A stretch of 64,000 nucleotides of DNA. Origin: JAFCUW01 sp049898325. GTDB taxonomy: Bacteria; Pseudomonadota; Gammaproteobacteria; Burkholderiales; Burkholderiaceae_D. Both the position numbers and the translations under genes were made by a program. This document shows positions 16,899 to 25,718 of this stretch, piece after piece. The notes below the pieces were generated by a model. The model worked only from the letters and a program-made list of their open reading frames with translations. It did not search any database and was not told where the DNA came from. The DNA lies in assembly GCF_049898325.1 (NCBI RefSeq), contig NZ_JAFCXL010000014.1:80201-144200 (forward strand). Reading direction: 5' to 3'. The first letter of the stretch is position 1. Every line of letters begins with the position of its first letter.

Positions 16899-18280
16899 AT
16901 TGCCGCCTTGACCGCAGCGCGGATGCGCTGATGGAACGCGTGTTCGCACACGCCGACATCGAACTGCGCCACGGCGCGCGCCTGCGCCGCTGCACCCAGG
17001 CGCGCGCCCAGACCGGCGCTGGTGAGCAGGTGATCGATGGCCGCCGCCAGCGCGGCGCCGTCGCGCTGCGGCACGATCCACGCTTCGCGGTCGTGGGTGA
17101 CGATTTCGCCGATCGAGCCGGCATCGGTTGCCACGATGGGACAGGCCGAGGCCATCGCTTCGAGCACCGCGGTGGGGATGCCGTCCTTGTCGCCATTGGC
17201 CAGTTCGACGTAGGGAGCGACAAAGACGTCGGCTGCGGCCAGGTGCACGCGCACCGCGGCGCTGTTGCACTTGCCGGCGAAATCGATGGCATCGCTGACA
17301 CCGAGCCGCGCCGCCTGGGCGCGCAGGTCGCTCTCGTAGCGGCTCTCGGCGCTGTCCGGGGTGGGTGCGCCGACGATGGTGGTGTGCACGCGGTAGCCGC
17401 AGCTGCGCAACAGTGCGGTCGCCTCGATCAGGTATTCGAGCCCCTTCTTTGGATCGATGCGGCTCACGCACAGCAGGCGCACCAGGTCCTCGGCCCGGTG
17501 CTGCGGGCGCAAGCGCGGCGTGAAGCTGGCGGTGTCGATGGCGTTCGGCTTGACCAGCACCGCTGGCAGCGGGGCGCCGTGCAGGGCGTTCAGTTCGGCG
17601 CCGATGCGGCTCGAGGTGGCCACCACCACGGCGCAGCTGCGCAGGTGCAGTGGCACCACCTTGAGCGCGTAATCGTCCAGCAGATGGTCGGCATAGCAAC
17701 TAACCCCCCGCGGGATCGCCAGCATGTGCGCTGCCACCAGCGCGAACAGCGACTGTTCATAAAAAAAATAGCTGTGCAGGTAGTGCGGGCGCCACGCCTG
17801 CATGGCCCGCGTGAAGGAAAACGCGTACAGAAAATGCTCGTGGCAATACAGCTGGTCGCGCGATAGTCCACTCGCTTCGCACAGCAGCGCCACCAGCGCG
17901 GCCAGCTTGTCGGGCATGCGGCGCTGGTAGTAGGCGAGGTCGGTGGCGGCCGTACTCACATGCAGAATCAAGCGCCGCTTCAGGCCCCACAGGATGGCGG
18001 CCGACACCGACAAGTCGGCGTGCTCGCCCAGTTCAGCGTAGCAAAAGCGCAGCTCGAAGCCGGCTGCGGCCAGCGCGGCTGCTTCCTGCTGGACGAAGGT
18101 TTGCGAATAGATGGGAAATTGCCAGCATGCCGTGGCCGCCACGCGCAGGCGAGGCGCGCCGGCGCCGGGCCGGTCGCTCCACAGCGATTCGGCGCGCAGG
18201 CGCCACCGCTGCGCGGCATGGGCCGCGTGCAGGGCGACCAAGGCAACAGGTCGCAGGCGTGAGGTCAGTAATCGCTTCAT
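16895..18280 (-). CDS. Family 4 glycosyltransferase, WcaL/AmsK-like
   Basis: This is a 461-residue GT-B enzyme. The N-terminal half has the SQTFVQQEAAAL stretch typical of WcaL/AmsK-like transferases of exopolysaccharide pathways. The donor half shows CVSRIDPKKGLEYLIEA near residue 280, and the nucleotide-sugar site reads DGIPTAVLE, with Asp in place of the first Glu of E-x7-E, a conservative change. ATG 18280 lies one base after the stop of the GT39-type gene; an ATG ten codons upstream (18310) would overlap that gene. It is co-transcribed within the large minus-strand operon. Confidence 0.85.
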   Translation of the reverse strand: MKRLLTSRLRPVALVALHAAHAAQRWRLRAESLWSDRPGAGAPRLRVAATACWQFPIYSQTFVQQEAAALAAAGFELRFCYAELGEHADLSVSAAILWGLKRRLILHVSTAATDLAYYQRRMPDKLAALVALLCEASGLSRDQLYCHEHFLYAFSFTRAMQAWRPHYLHSYFFYEQSLFALVAAHMLAIPRGVSCYADHLLDDYALKVVPLHLRSCAVVVATSSRIGAELNALHGAPLPAVLVKPNAIDTASFTPRLRPQHRAEDLVRLLCVSRIDPKKGLEYLIEATALLRSCGYRVHTTIVGAPTPDSAESRYESDLRAQAARLGVSDAIDFAGKCNSAAVRVHLAAADVFVAPYVELANGDKDGIPTAVLEAMASACPIVATDAGSIGEIVTHDREAWIVPQRDGAALAAAIDHLLTSAGLGARLGAAAQARAVAQFDVGVCEHAFHQRIRAAVKAAI

Positions 18281-18281
18281 G

Positions 18282-19901
18282 TCAGCGTGGTCTGAGCGGT
18301 GCGATGCCACGGTAGACCCGCGCGCCGAAGGTGGGAAAGGCGATGTCTTGCGCTGGCGACGGCGTCACCGGCAGCGCGAGCCGGTAAAGATCGACCCGTA
18401 TGGCGCTTGGCGCGGCCAGCGGGAAGGAGGCGACCAGCGCGAAGGGCGGCCCGGCGAGGGCGCTTCTGAGCAAGCGGTCCGCTACGGTCAGGGTGGCGTC
18501 CTCGCGCACCTCGAACGCCACCCAGCGGCAGCCGCAGCGCTGCGCCACCAGCGCGGCGACGTCGCCGGCGGCGTCGATGCGCGGCTGTTCGATGCGTTCG
18601 AAGCCCTCGGCGAGGTCGTATTGGTAGAGCAGTTTGTGGGCGAACGCGACGCGTTGGCGCATGTGCGGGTCGGCCAGGCGCAGGTAGAAACCGAAGACGC
18701 CATCGTAGCGGCCGGCGTACAGGACGGCGTTGTCGGGGCCCTCGCTGGCCAGCATGCGCGCCAGCGGCGCGAAGCCGGCGACGACGGCAACTTGCTGTTT
18801 GTGCCAGCCGGCAAGTGCGCCGCCGGCGGCGCACAGCAGGCCGACGGCCAGCACGCAGGCGCGCGGCGCGCGCACGGCGTCGGCGCAGGTGATCACGCCA
18901 AGCATGACGGCAAGGGCGGCGAACGGCAGCAGCAGCAGGGCATAGCGGGCGTCTTTGGGTGGCAGCACCACCAGGCAGGCGAGCGTGACCAGCAGGGCCA
19001 GGCCGTAACGGGCCGCTTCCTGGCGGCGTTGTGGCCGCAACGCCGCCAGCAGGGCGCCTGGCACCGCCAGCGCCAGCGTGGCGGTGCCGACCAGCGCGGG
19101 CAGCGCCTGCCAATAAAATTGCCAGCCAGGGGCACTCAACAGGCTGGCGAGCACGGGACGGTTTCTCAGCAGGTTGAGCGGCAGCAGGCTGCCCAGCACG
19201 ATGATCGTGCCCAGCGCGGCCGCGCTCAGCAAGATGATGGTCCAACCGGCCTTGCGCGGCGCGGCCAGCAAGGTCCACGATGCCGCCACCGCCAGTACCA
19301 GCGCCGCCGGGTAATAGGTCAGCACGCTGGCGGCGGCCAGGCCGATGAACAGTGCAAGATGGCGGCCGGCGTCGCCGTCGCTCCAGCGACGCAGGTGGTA
19401 GAGGGTGGCCACTGTGAGGGCCAGCGAAGGCACATTGGGCGTGACGGTGTTGGCGTACAACAGCATGCCGGGCATCAGCAGCAGCAAGGCGCCGGCCCAG
19501 CCAGCGGGCGGGCCGATCCAGCGGCGTCCCCACAGCAGGCTGTAGGCGCCGGCCACGGCGGCGCTGGCCAGCACGATGGCTTTGGGAAGCCACGGCGAAG
19601 GCCCGAAGACGGTAAAGCCGATCGCTTCGGCCACGTAAAACAGCGGTGGATACAGCAGTGGCGTGATGATCGGATAGCGCACGTAGTAGGACAGCGCGTA
19701 GTCGACCGGGTGCGCCGGCAGCGCCGCGAGCAGATCGGCGAAGAACAGGCCTGTGGCCGCATGGCGTGGCGCATCTCCCTGGAACCACAGGCCGTCGTGG
19801 CCCCAGTCGAGGTAAATCAGTGCGCCGGTCGCCAGTGCCAGCGCCAGCCACTGCAGCGGGGCCGATGCGGCCCAACGGGCGAGTCCGTCCAGGCGCTTCA
19901 C
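18282..19901 (-). CDS. GT39/ArnT-like polytopic membrane glycosyltransferase
   Basis: This 539-residue protein has about ten hydrophobic helices in its first 400 residues and a soluble C-terminal part. An early acidic segment (LWFQGDAPRHAATGLFFADLL, near residue 35) fits the first periplasmic loop of GT39/GT83-type enzymes, which use polyprenyl-phosphate sugars as donors on the outer face of the inner membrane. The start is GTG 19901, in a GTGA overlap with the upstream stop; longer starts run into the preceding gene. If the assignment is right, this step happens outside the cell and links with the prenyl-handling UbiA fusion in the same operon. Confidence 0.7.
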   Translation of the reverse strand: MKRLDGLARWAASAPLQWLALALATGALIYLDWGHDGLWFQGDAPRHAATGLFFADLLAALPAHPVDYALSYYVRYPIITPLLYPPLFYVAEAIGFTVFGPSPWLPKAIVLASAAVAGAYSLLWGRRWIGPPAGWAGALLLLMPGMLLYANTVTPNVPSLALTVATLYHLRRWSDGDAGRHLALFIGLAAASVLTYYPAALVLAVAASWTLLAAPRKAGWTIILLSAAALGTIIVLGSLLPLNLLRNRPVLASLLSAPGWQFYWQALPALVGTATLALAVPGALLAALRPQRRQEAARYGLALLVTLACLVVLPPKDARYALLLLPFAALAVMLGVITCADAVRAPRACVLAVGLLCAAGGALAGWHKQQVAVVAGFAPLARMLASEGPDNAVLYAGRYDGVFGFYLRLADPHMRQRVAFAHKLLYQYDLAEGFERIEQPRIDAAGDVAALVAQRCGCRWVAFEVREDATLTVADRLLRSALAGPPFALVASFPLAAPSAIRVDLYRLALPVTPSPAQDIAFPTFGARVYRGIAPLRPR

Positions 19902-22900
19902 GGCCGCTCCCGGCGCAAGCGCTGCGCGGCAATGGGGGACGTGGCTGCCCAGTGGCGCGCATAGATGGCGTCGTACGGGATCAACGGTTCGGCGATGCCG
20001 TCGGCCGCTTGCCAATCGTGCCCGGTCGTTGGACCTGGCCTGCCTGGCTGCACCAGGCGGCGCAGCAGCATGCGCAGCACCGGCATGGCAATGGCCAGTG
20101 ACAACCAGGCCGAGGGCACCCGCAAGGCCCAGCCGCAGGCGGCGAGGTAGCGTTTCGACCAGAACGCCACGCCGGCCAGGTGCATGGCCAGTTGCGCGCG
20201 CGCGTGCCGAACTGCGGCGGCGCCGAGGGCCGGCTGGCGCGCCGCCAGTTCATCGATCACGCGGGTGCCCGAGCGCCACATGACGGCGCAGCCGGCCGAC
20301 ATGCTGGTGGCGTAGCGCCGGTAGCCGACCAGGATCTCCGGCACGCAGGCGACGGCGCTGTGTTCGGCGATGCGCAGCACCAGGTCCCAGTCCTCGCAGC
20401 CCTGGCAGCCAAGATCGCGCAGGCGCACGCTGTAGCCGCCGTGGCGGCGCACGAAGGCGAGCCGGTACAGGGGAATGCTGGCGTTGCCGGTAAAGTTGAT
20501 CTGCAACAGCCGTGCCAGCACGTTACCTTCTTCGCGCCAGCGCGGCGAGCGGTCGAGCAGGGCGCCGTGCTGGTCGATCCAGGCCCACCAGCAGTACACC
20601 AGTCCTGTCTCGGGGCCGCATTGCTCGATGCGGGCCACTTGCCGCGCCAGCTTGGTCGGCGCCCACAGGTCGTCGGCGTCGACGGGTGCGACATAGGTGC
20701 CGCGCGCATCGCCGATGGCGCGGTTGCGCGCCGCCGCCACTCCCTGGTTGCTCTGGCGGATCAGGCGCAGGCGCGGCTCGTGCACGGCCATGGCACTGAC
20801 CAGGGCGGCGGTGTGATCGGTCGAGCCGTCGTCGACGACGATCACTTCGATGTCGCTCAGTGTCTGCGCGAACACCGAGCGCAGGGTCGCGCCGATGTAG
20901 TCGGCCCCGTTGTAGGCGGCGATAATCACTGACACCAGCGGCGCGCCTTGCTCGCTTGGGGCCGGGACGGGCGCCAGTGCGGCATCTGGGTTGTATGGAA
21001 TGGCGGCAATGGTGCGCTCAGGTGCCACCAGGGGCGCCGCCAGCCGTGCCACTAACCTTGCCGGCAATTGTGCAAGCGCCCGATTGAGCAGTGCGTGCCG
21101 ATAGGGCGGCGGACATTCCATGAGCCAGCGGCCCGGCGGCATGTGCAGGCGCCGCACCGCCAACGCCATGGCCGAATAGTGCCGCTCGCCTGCTGGCCGC
21201 GCGGCACCGTGCTCGGTGAGCGCGAGTATGCCCGGATAGACCGCGCCGTGCCAGCGGCCTTCCAATATGCGCGCGACGACATCGGCCGCCGCCGTGCCGG
21301 CTTGTTCACGCAGTGCATCTGCGCGCAAGGCCAGCGGCCCGGCGACGCCGTGCCAGCGCTGCGGCACGGCGACCGATTCGGCCATCAGCACGCACGCTGC
21401 CGGCTGGGTTGCCAGCAGCCAGCCTGAGGCCGCGCCCAGCGCCGCATCGCGCGCGAACATGTCGGCAAGGGCAGCGAGCGCGCCGCAGGACAAGGGCTGC
21501 GTGACGTCGACCATCAGCAGAGCCGAAAAAGTCCCGTCGGCTGCCATCTCCACGGCGGCGTTCATGGCGCAGTCGGTGGCCACCTCGATGGTCGGCGCGA
21601 TGGCGGCCGCGCAGCGGGCGGCGCCGGCCGCCATCCCGACCAGGCCAATTGCGGCCGGGCGCAGGGTCTGGCTGCGAAGGGAGGCGAACATTGCCTCGAG
21701 CATGGCGCTGTTTTCGCTGGTGCTTGCGTGGCCGCTGACAAGCACGGCGATCCGGCCCGCGGCCGGCGCCGCAGTCGTATGCGCCTGCACCAGCTGCCCC
21801 TTGAACAGCAGATGCTGGCGCACCACGTCGGCAGTGTCGCAGCGGCGCAGGACGGCGGCATGGGCTGCCGCGCCCATTACCGCGCGCTGCGCTGGCGTGG
21901 TGGCCAGCGCGCGCGCCAGCGCTGCGGCCAGTCCGGCGGCGCTGCCGTCGGCGGCGATCCATCCGGTCACGCCGTCTTCGACCAGTTCGCGCATGCCGCC
22001 GTTGGGCGAGACGATCACCGGCAGGCCGCTGAGCATCGCTTCCATGCACGTGTTCGGAAAATTTTCCCACCGCGAGGGAATCGCCGCGGCGAAGGAACGC
22101 GCCATGACGGCATCCATGCCGGAGCGCCCCAGGTTGCCGTGAAAGTGCAGGCGGCCACGCCGCGCAGCGCCGATCGGGCGCAGCATGGCGGCCCGCACGG
22201 AGTCCACGCCGGTCACCGCGACGGGGGTGTCGCCGCCGGCAAACTCGGCACGCAAGGCGGGATAGTCGTGGGCGGCATGATCGACCGCCTGCGCCCATTC
22301 GAGCACGCCCTTGCGCAATTCGAGCCGGCCGATATGGCACACGGTGCTGCCCGACCAGTCATGCTGTGACGCGATGGCGGCGCGGCGGCCAAGCGGATAG
22401 GCGATCACGGTCACGCGCTCGCGGGCGATGCCGTAGCGGGCGATCGCTTCGTCTGCGATGAAGCGGCTCGGGGCGAGGATGGCGTCGGCGGCGCGGATCG
22501 ACCACGCTTCCATCGCCGCCGCCGGGGCGTAATCGGCCACCGTCGTGTCCCATGCGTTGGCGTTAAAAATACTTTCGCTGGACGAATGCAGATGGACCAC
22601 GCAGGCAGGCTGGCGTTGCGGACCGAGGCCAAGGGCGCGCCGTCGCTGCAGGTAGTACAGCGGCGCTTCCCACTCCTGCGCTTCGACGACGTCGATGCCC
22701 TCGCTGTCGATGAGTCGCTCGGCCAGCAACGCGGCCTGCCAGCCAAAAGCCTGGGCGGGAAACGACGACGCCAGCATGCCGCGCTGGACGGCGTCGCCAC
22801 GCAGCGGCGACAGGGCGGCAGGATCGGTCACCGGTTCATCGAGCGCGATACGGTGCACGGTCAGGCGGCCGTCGAACGACTGCTCGGCCAGGCGCGGGGC

Positions 22901-23041
22901 GCCGGCCCAGCGGTGCGCGATGACGACGACGGTCTCACCGGCGCTGGCCAGGCTTTCGGCGATATTGCGCACATAGGTGCCGATTCCGCCTGGCAGATAC
23001 GCCGCTGGCGGATACTCACGGCAGATGAACAGGTGCTTCAT
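19898..23041 (-). CDS. GT4 - degenerate GT-A - GT2 fusion glycosyltransferase
   Basis: This is a 1047-residue multidomain enzyme. Residues 1-400 are GT4 (PPAAYLPGGIGTYV at the start, GRLELRKGV near 238, E-x7-E site ENFPNTCME 326-334). Residues 430-640 resemble a worn-out GT-A domain: IAVLVSG and LRSQTLRPAAIGLVG recall a GT2 start and LLMVDVTQPLSCGALAAL a later strand, but the DDGS and DxD motifs are missing. Residues 701-930 are an intact GT2 domain (VSVIIAAYNGADYI, VDDGSTDHT 736-744, PVDADDLW 786-793, CEDWDLVLR near 882). The protein could add two sugars in succession. ATG 23041 follows the SGNH stop by 62 bases; further upstream the frame is antisense-like. A C-terminal hydrophobic stretch near 975-992 may contact the membrane. 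Confidence 0.85.
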   Translation of the reverse strand: MKHLFICREYPPAAYLPGGIGTYVRNIAESLASAGETVVVIAHRWAGAPRLAEQSFDGRLTVHRIALDEPVTDPAALSPLRGDAVQRGMLASSFPAQAFGWQAALLAERLIDSEGIDVVEAQEWEAPLYYLQRRRALGLGPQRQPACVVHLHSSSESIFNANAWDTTVADYAPAAAMEAWSIRAADAILAPSRFIADEAIARYGIARERVTVIAYPLGRRAAIASQHDWSGSTVCHIGRLELRKGVLEWAQAVDHAAHDYPALRAEFAGGDTPVAVTGVDSVRAAMLRPIGAARRGRLHFHGNLGRSGMDAVMARSFAAAIPSRWENFPNTCMEAMLSGLPVIVSPNGGMRELVEDGVTGWIAADGSAAGLAAALARALATTPAQRAVMGAAAHAAVLRRCDTADVVRQHLLFKGQLVQAHTTAAPAAGRIAVLVSGHASTSENSAMLEAMFASLRSQTLRPAAIGLVGMAAGAARCAAAIAPTIEVATDCAMNAAVEMAADGTFSALLMVDVTQPLSCGALAALADMFARDAALGAASGWLLATQPAACVLMAESVAVPQRWHGVAGPLALRADALREQAGTAAADVVARILEGRWHGAVYPGILALTEHGAARPAGERHYSAMALAVRRLHMPPGRWLMECPPPYRHALLNRALAQLPARLVARLAAPLVAPERTIAAIPYNPDAALAPVPAPSEQGAPLVSVIIAAYNGADYIGATLRSVFAQTLSDIEVIVVDDGSTDHTAALVSAMAVHEPRLRLIRQSNQGVAAARNRAIGDARGTYVAPVDADDLWAPTKLARQVARIEQCGPETGLVYCWWAWIDQHGALLDRSPRWREEGNVLARLLQINFTGNASIPLYRLAFVRRHGGYSVRLRDLGCQGCEDWDLVLRIAEHSAVACVPEILVGYRRYATSMSAGCAVMWRSGTRVIDELAARQPALGAAAVRHARAQLAMHLAGVAFWSKRYLAACGWALRVPSAWLSLAIAMPVLRMLLRRLVQPGRPGPTTGHDWQAADGIAEPLIPYDAIYARHWAATSPIAAQRLRRERP

Positions 23042-23103
23042 GGTCGCGCCCAGGGGCGCAACAAGCACGGGGATGTGGTGGGCGGCATCGGACAGGCGCC
23101 AGC

Positions 23104-24897
23104 TTAGTTGGCCAGGCCGTTGGCGCGCAGCAGGCGCGCCAGTTCGGCCGCCGCGTGCGCATGGGCCACGGCGTTCGGGTGGAAATCGCCTTCTGGATGG
23201 ACATACAGGGAACGCCAGTCCTGCTGGCCCTTGATGGCATCGCCCAGGTCGGCCCAGATGATGTCGGTCCCGGCCACGCCGGCCTTGATGGTAGCTGCCA
23301 TCCGACCCCATTCTCCCTGCTCGAGATTGCCGTTTCTGAACGACACCACCACCAGGCGCGCGCCGTTCTTTGCGCACGCATCGCGCAGCGCGCGCAGTTC
23401 CTGCACATTTTTGCTGAAGTCTGCCGGTGGCTTTGCATGACGCAGGCCCTGGTACACGCCCCACATCAGGAACAGGCGGTCGAACTTGGTGCGCTCGTAA
23501 AAATAGCCATCGCGGACATCGTCGCGCCACGAGTCGGCGTCGTTTTGTACCATCGGCACAATCACCACCGCCGGCCGGTAAAACGGCGCCTGGATGGCAT
23601 ACATCTGACGCTCCTGCAAGGTGGCGTAGCCGCTCACACTGCAATTGACGACGTCGGACCTGGCGGTGCCGGAACCGCTGTTGAGGAGCCGTTCAAGCTG
23701 GACCGACATGGTGTCCTGCTGGTGCACGCCAACGCCGAGGCCATAGGAGTCGCCCAGCACGAGGATGCGGCGGTGGCCGCTTGCCGGCGTCGAGGGCAGG
23801 CTCGCGCCGCGACAACCTTGGTCATTGAATCGGTACTCGACGGAATAGGAGGCGGCAATTGGACGAACCATGCTCATTGAAGAGACGCGCCGGCGCACCT
23901 GGACTTGTTCGATGTCGACGGCGGCGGCGTCCGATCCGAGATCGAAGTGCAGGCGGGCGTGGTCGTCCCCGCCTTTGGTGTGGAACGGCAGCAGCACATC
24001 CTGCCACACGCTGTTGACGGTGATTTGCTTGTACAGCCCCAGCGATTCCCATGGCGCGTGATTTTGTCCCACGCCCACGCCGATCGTGCGCGGCTGCGCG
24101 GCGCGCACGCGAAACGCCACCATCACCTCGTCGTCGTCGGCCACAGTCAAGCCGGGATAGACCAGCTGCACCTGCCAGATTTGCTGTGCCGCGCGGGCCA
24201 TCGTCACGGTCGCGCGGTCGGCGGCGCCGGCGGGAAATTGCAGTGCGGCGGCGCTGGCGGGATCGGCGATGTTGAGCTGCCATTGCTGCGAGCGGGTATC
24301 GTCCCTGGTGAAATAGGCGTTCGGGTTGGAACGATAATAGGTAGTCGCCACCGTGTTGGGTGGGTAGTATTCTTCCAGGACGGGATGGGGCGCGGTGCCG
24401 CCTGACCAATGGATCACCGTCGGGTTGTACGACAGCAATTGGCGGCCTGGCTCGGTCTGGGCGAAAATCCATTCGGACAGGGGCACTGTCAATGTCAGTG
24501 TCAGCGCTGAGATCCAGATACCGAGTCGCAAGCGGGGCAGCAGACTTGCCGGCAGGATCGCCAACAGCGTGCTGACGTAGCCCGTGGCAACTGCCACCAG
24601 CATGATCCGCCAGCGCGAGGGGTCCGGTACGGCAATGAGAAACCAGGTGAAATTGATGGCCAGCGCCAGCGCGACCAGGGCGACCGCCGGCAGCTTGCCG
24701 CGCCGCCCAGTTGGCACAACGGTCAGTAACAGCGTCAGCGCCAGACCGGCCAGCCCCACCGTGCGTAGCGCGCCATCGCTGAGGTCAGCGACGATGATCG
24801 CTTGTAACACAGCCAGCACGGCGAAGACCCAGAGCGCAAGTGTGTCGGCGGCGCCGTGGATGGCAGAAGAGGTGACGCTGCGTGCGGGGTAACTCAT
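23104..24897 (-). CDS. Membrane-anchored SGNH-hydrolase-like protein, first gene of the operon
   Basis: This 597-residue relative of the protein at 5185-6984 has its domains in the opposite order: several hydrophobic helices (about residues 15-150), a beta-rich carbohydrate-binding-like region (about 200-355), then an SGNH domain with block I LVLGDSYGLGVG near 371 and a C-terminal DFHPNAVAHAHAA carrying the Asp-x-x-His pair. It probably acts in the periplasm on acyl groups of the glycan. It is the first gene after the promoter at 24998-25026, with a leader of about 94 bases, and ends 62 bases before the GT4/GT2 fusion. Confidence 0.75.
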   Translation of the reverse strand: MSYPARSVTSSAIHGAADTLALWVFAVLAVLQAIIVADLSDGALRTVGLAGLALTLLLTVVPTGRRGKLPAVALVALALAINFTWFLIAVPDPSRWRIMLVAVATGYVSTLLAILPASLLPRLRLGIWISALTLTLTVPLSEWIFAQTEPGRQLLSYNPTVIHWSGGTAPHPVLEEYYPPNTVATTYYRSNPNAYFTRDDTRSQQWQLNIADPASAAALQFPAGAADRATVTMARAAQQIWQVQLVYPGLTVADDDEVMVAFRVRAAQPRTIGVGVGQNHAPWESLGLYKQITVNSVWQDVLLPFHTKGGDDHARLHFDLGSDAAAVDIEQVQVRRRVSSMSMVRPIAASYSVEYRFNDQGCRGASLPSTPASGHRRILVLGDSYGLGVGVHQQDTMSVQLERLLNSGSGTARSDVVNCSVSGYATLQERQMYAIQAPFYRPAVVIVPMVQNDADSWRDDVRDGYFYERTKFDRLFLMWGVYQGLRHAKPPADFSKNVQELRALRDACAKNGARLVVVSFRNGNLEQGEWGRMAATIKAGVAGTDIIWADLGDAIKGQQDWRSLYVHPEGDFHPNAVAHAHAAAELARLLRANGLAN

Positions 24898-24997
24898 GCC
24901 ATAGGCCAGGTGAAGGTGGTCGGGAAGGCGCGTACAGCCACGCTATTGCAGCCCCATCACGCATGACGCCCGGGCAACCTAGCGTGCATATTTTCGA

Positions 24998-25026
24998 AGT
25001 ATATTTTCTTTTTTGCAATGTGTCTA
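24998..25026 (-). promoter_or_regulatory. Strong sigma-70-type promoter of the minus-strand glycan operon
   Basis: On the minus strand, TAGACA (25026-25021) is followed after exactly 17 bases by TATACT (25003-24998); each hexamer matches consensus at 5 of 6 positions. Transcription should begin near 24991, about 94 bases before the SGNH start codon at 24897. The tight spacing of all downstream genes suggests this promoter serves the whole run to 5185, close to 20 kb. Confidence 0.65.
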
Positions 25027-25459
25027 GGAGCTATTTTAGTTGCAAAAATATTTCATGAGTCTAAGCAACAAGGTGTCGGCCCTGCGCTGCGCGGCAATGA
25101 TTTACTGATCAATTGTTCAGTCGATTGGTTGCCGAAAGAAAAATAAATTTCCTTACGGAGTTGTCGGAATGAACTACAAAAAAAGTAAGAATGTTCACGC
25201 AATGGCTGGTGCGCTGCGCCCCGATCAGCGCATGTTGTTCCGAAAATTGACATTGTGTCAGTCTTGTCTGTGCCGAAATCGGCGCGCTCAGCGTGTCACG
25301 TGATCGATGCGGCAACACTGCCAGCCTTGGCTGGCGTTCTGTTGCGAAAAGGTCGCCACCGCTGAAAAATTCAGAGAACAATGACAGGCGGCCTGAAACA
25401 AGAGTGTCCGCTATTGACAGTACACCTCACTCCCTGTACTGCAGATAAGCCGTGCGCCG

Positions 25460-25483
25460 AAAGGTAGATAGAAAGGTAGATAG
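25460..25483 (+). repeat. 12-bp tandem duplication
   Basis: AAAGGTAGATAG occurs twice head to tail. It lies in the gene-free region upstream of the terminator hairpin and has no evident function. Confidence 0.6.
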
Positions 25484-25545
25484 CCCCGATTTCTCGCTTT
25501 TTTTCATAGGGAGGTTCTACAGACACCGTCTCCGCCAAGTATTAG

Positions 25546-25576
25546 AAAAAAAGCCCCGGAGACGGGGCTTTTTTTC
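25546..25576. terminator. Bidirectional intrinsic terminator
   Basis: A perfect stem GCCCCG-GAGA-CGGGGC is flanked by seven A on one side and seven T on the other, so it can stop transcription in either direction. It lies about 140 bases beyond the corA stop and should terminate the minus-strand rimK-corA transcript before the glycan operon promoter. Confidence 0.85.
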
Positions 25577-25718
25577 GTCCCGTCATAGGGAGCTTGCTTG
25601 ATTTATGTCCGGCGAGGTCAGGCACCTTCCGGCACGATCCACGCTAACGGGGTGGATAGAACGCTCGATAGTTCTGGCCGTCCTGCTTTGGTGGCGGCAA
25701 GCGTTGATGAAGCTGCGA

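Larger units (their letters stand above)
24898..25718. other. Gene-free regulatory region between the glycan operon and corA
   Basis: This 821-base region is noticeably more AT-rich than its surroundings. No frame in it has convincing codon use or family resemblance. It contains the glycan operon promoter (24998-25026), a 12-base tandem repeat (25460-25483) and a strong hairpin terminator (25546-25576). The roughly 400 bases between 25030 and 25440 hold nothing I can name; long leaders or a small RNA are possible. Confidence 0.6.

Noticed and set aside
25030..25440. Small frames (66 and 90 codons) upstream of the glycan operon
   Set aside because: Codon use is unlike neighbouring genes, there is no ribosome-binding site, and the region looks regulatory.
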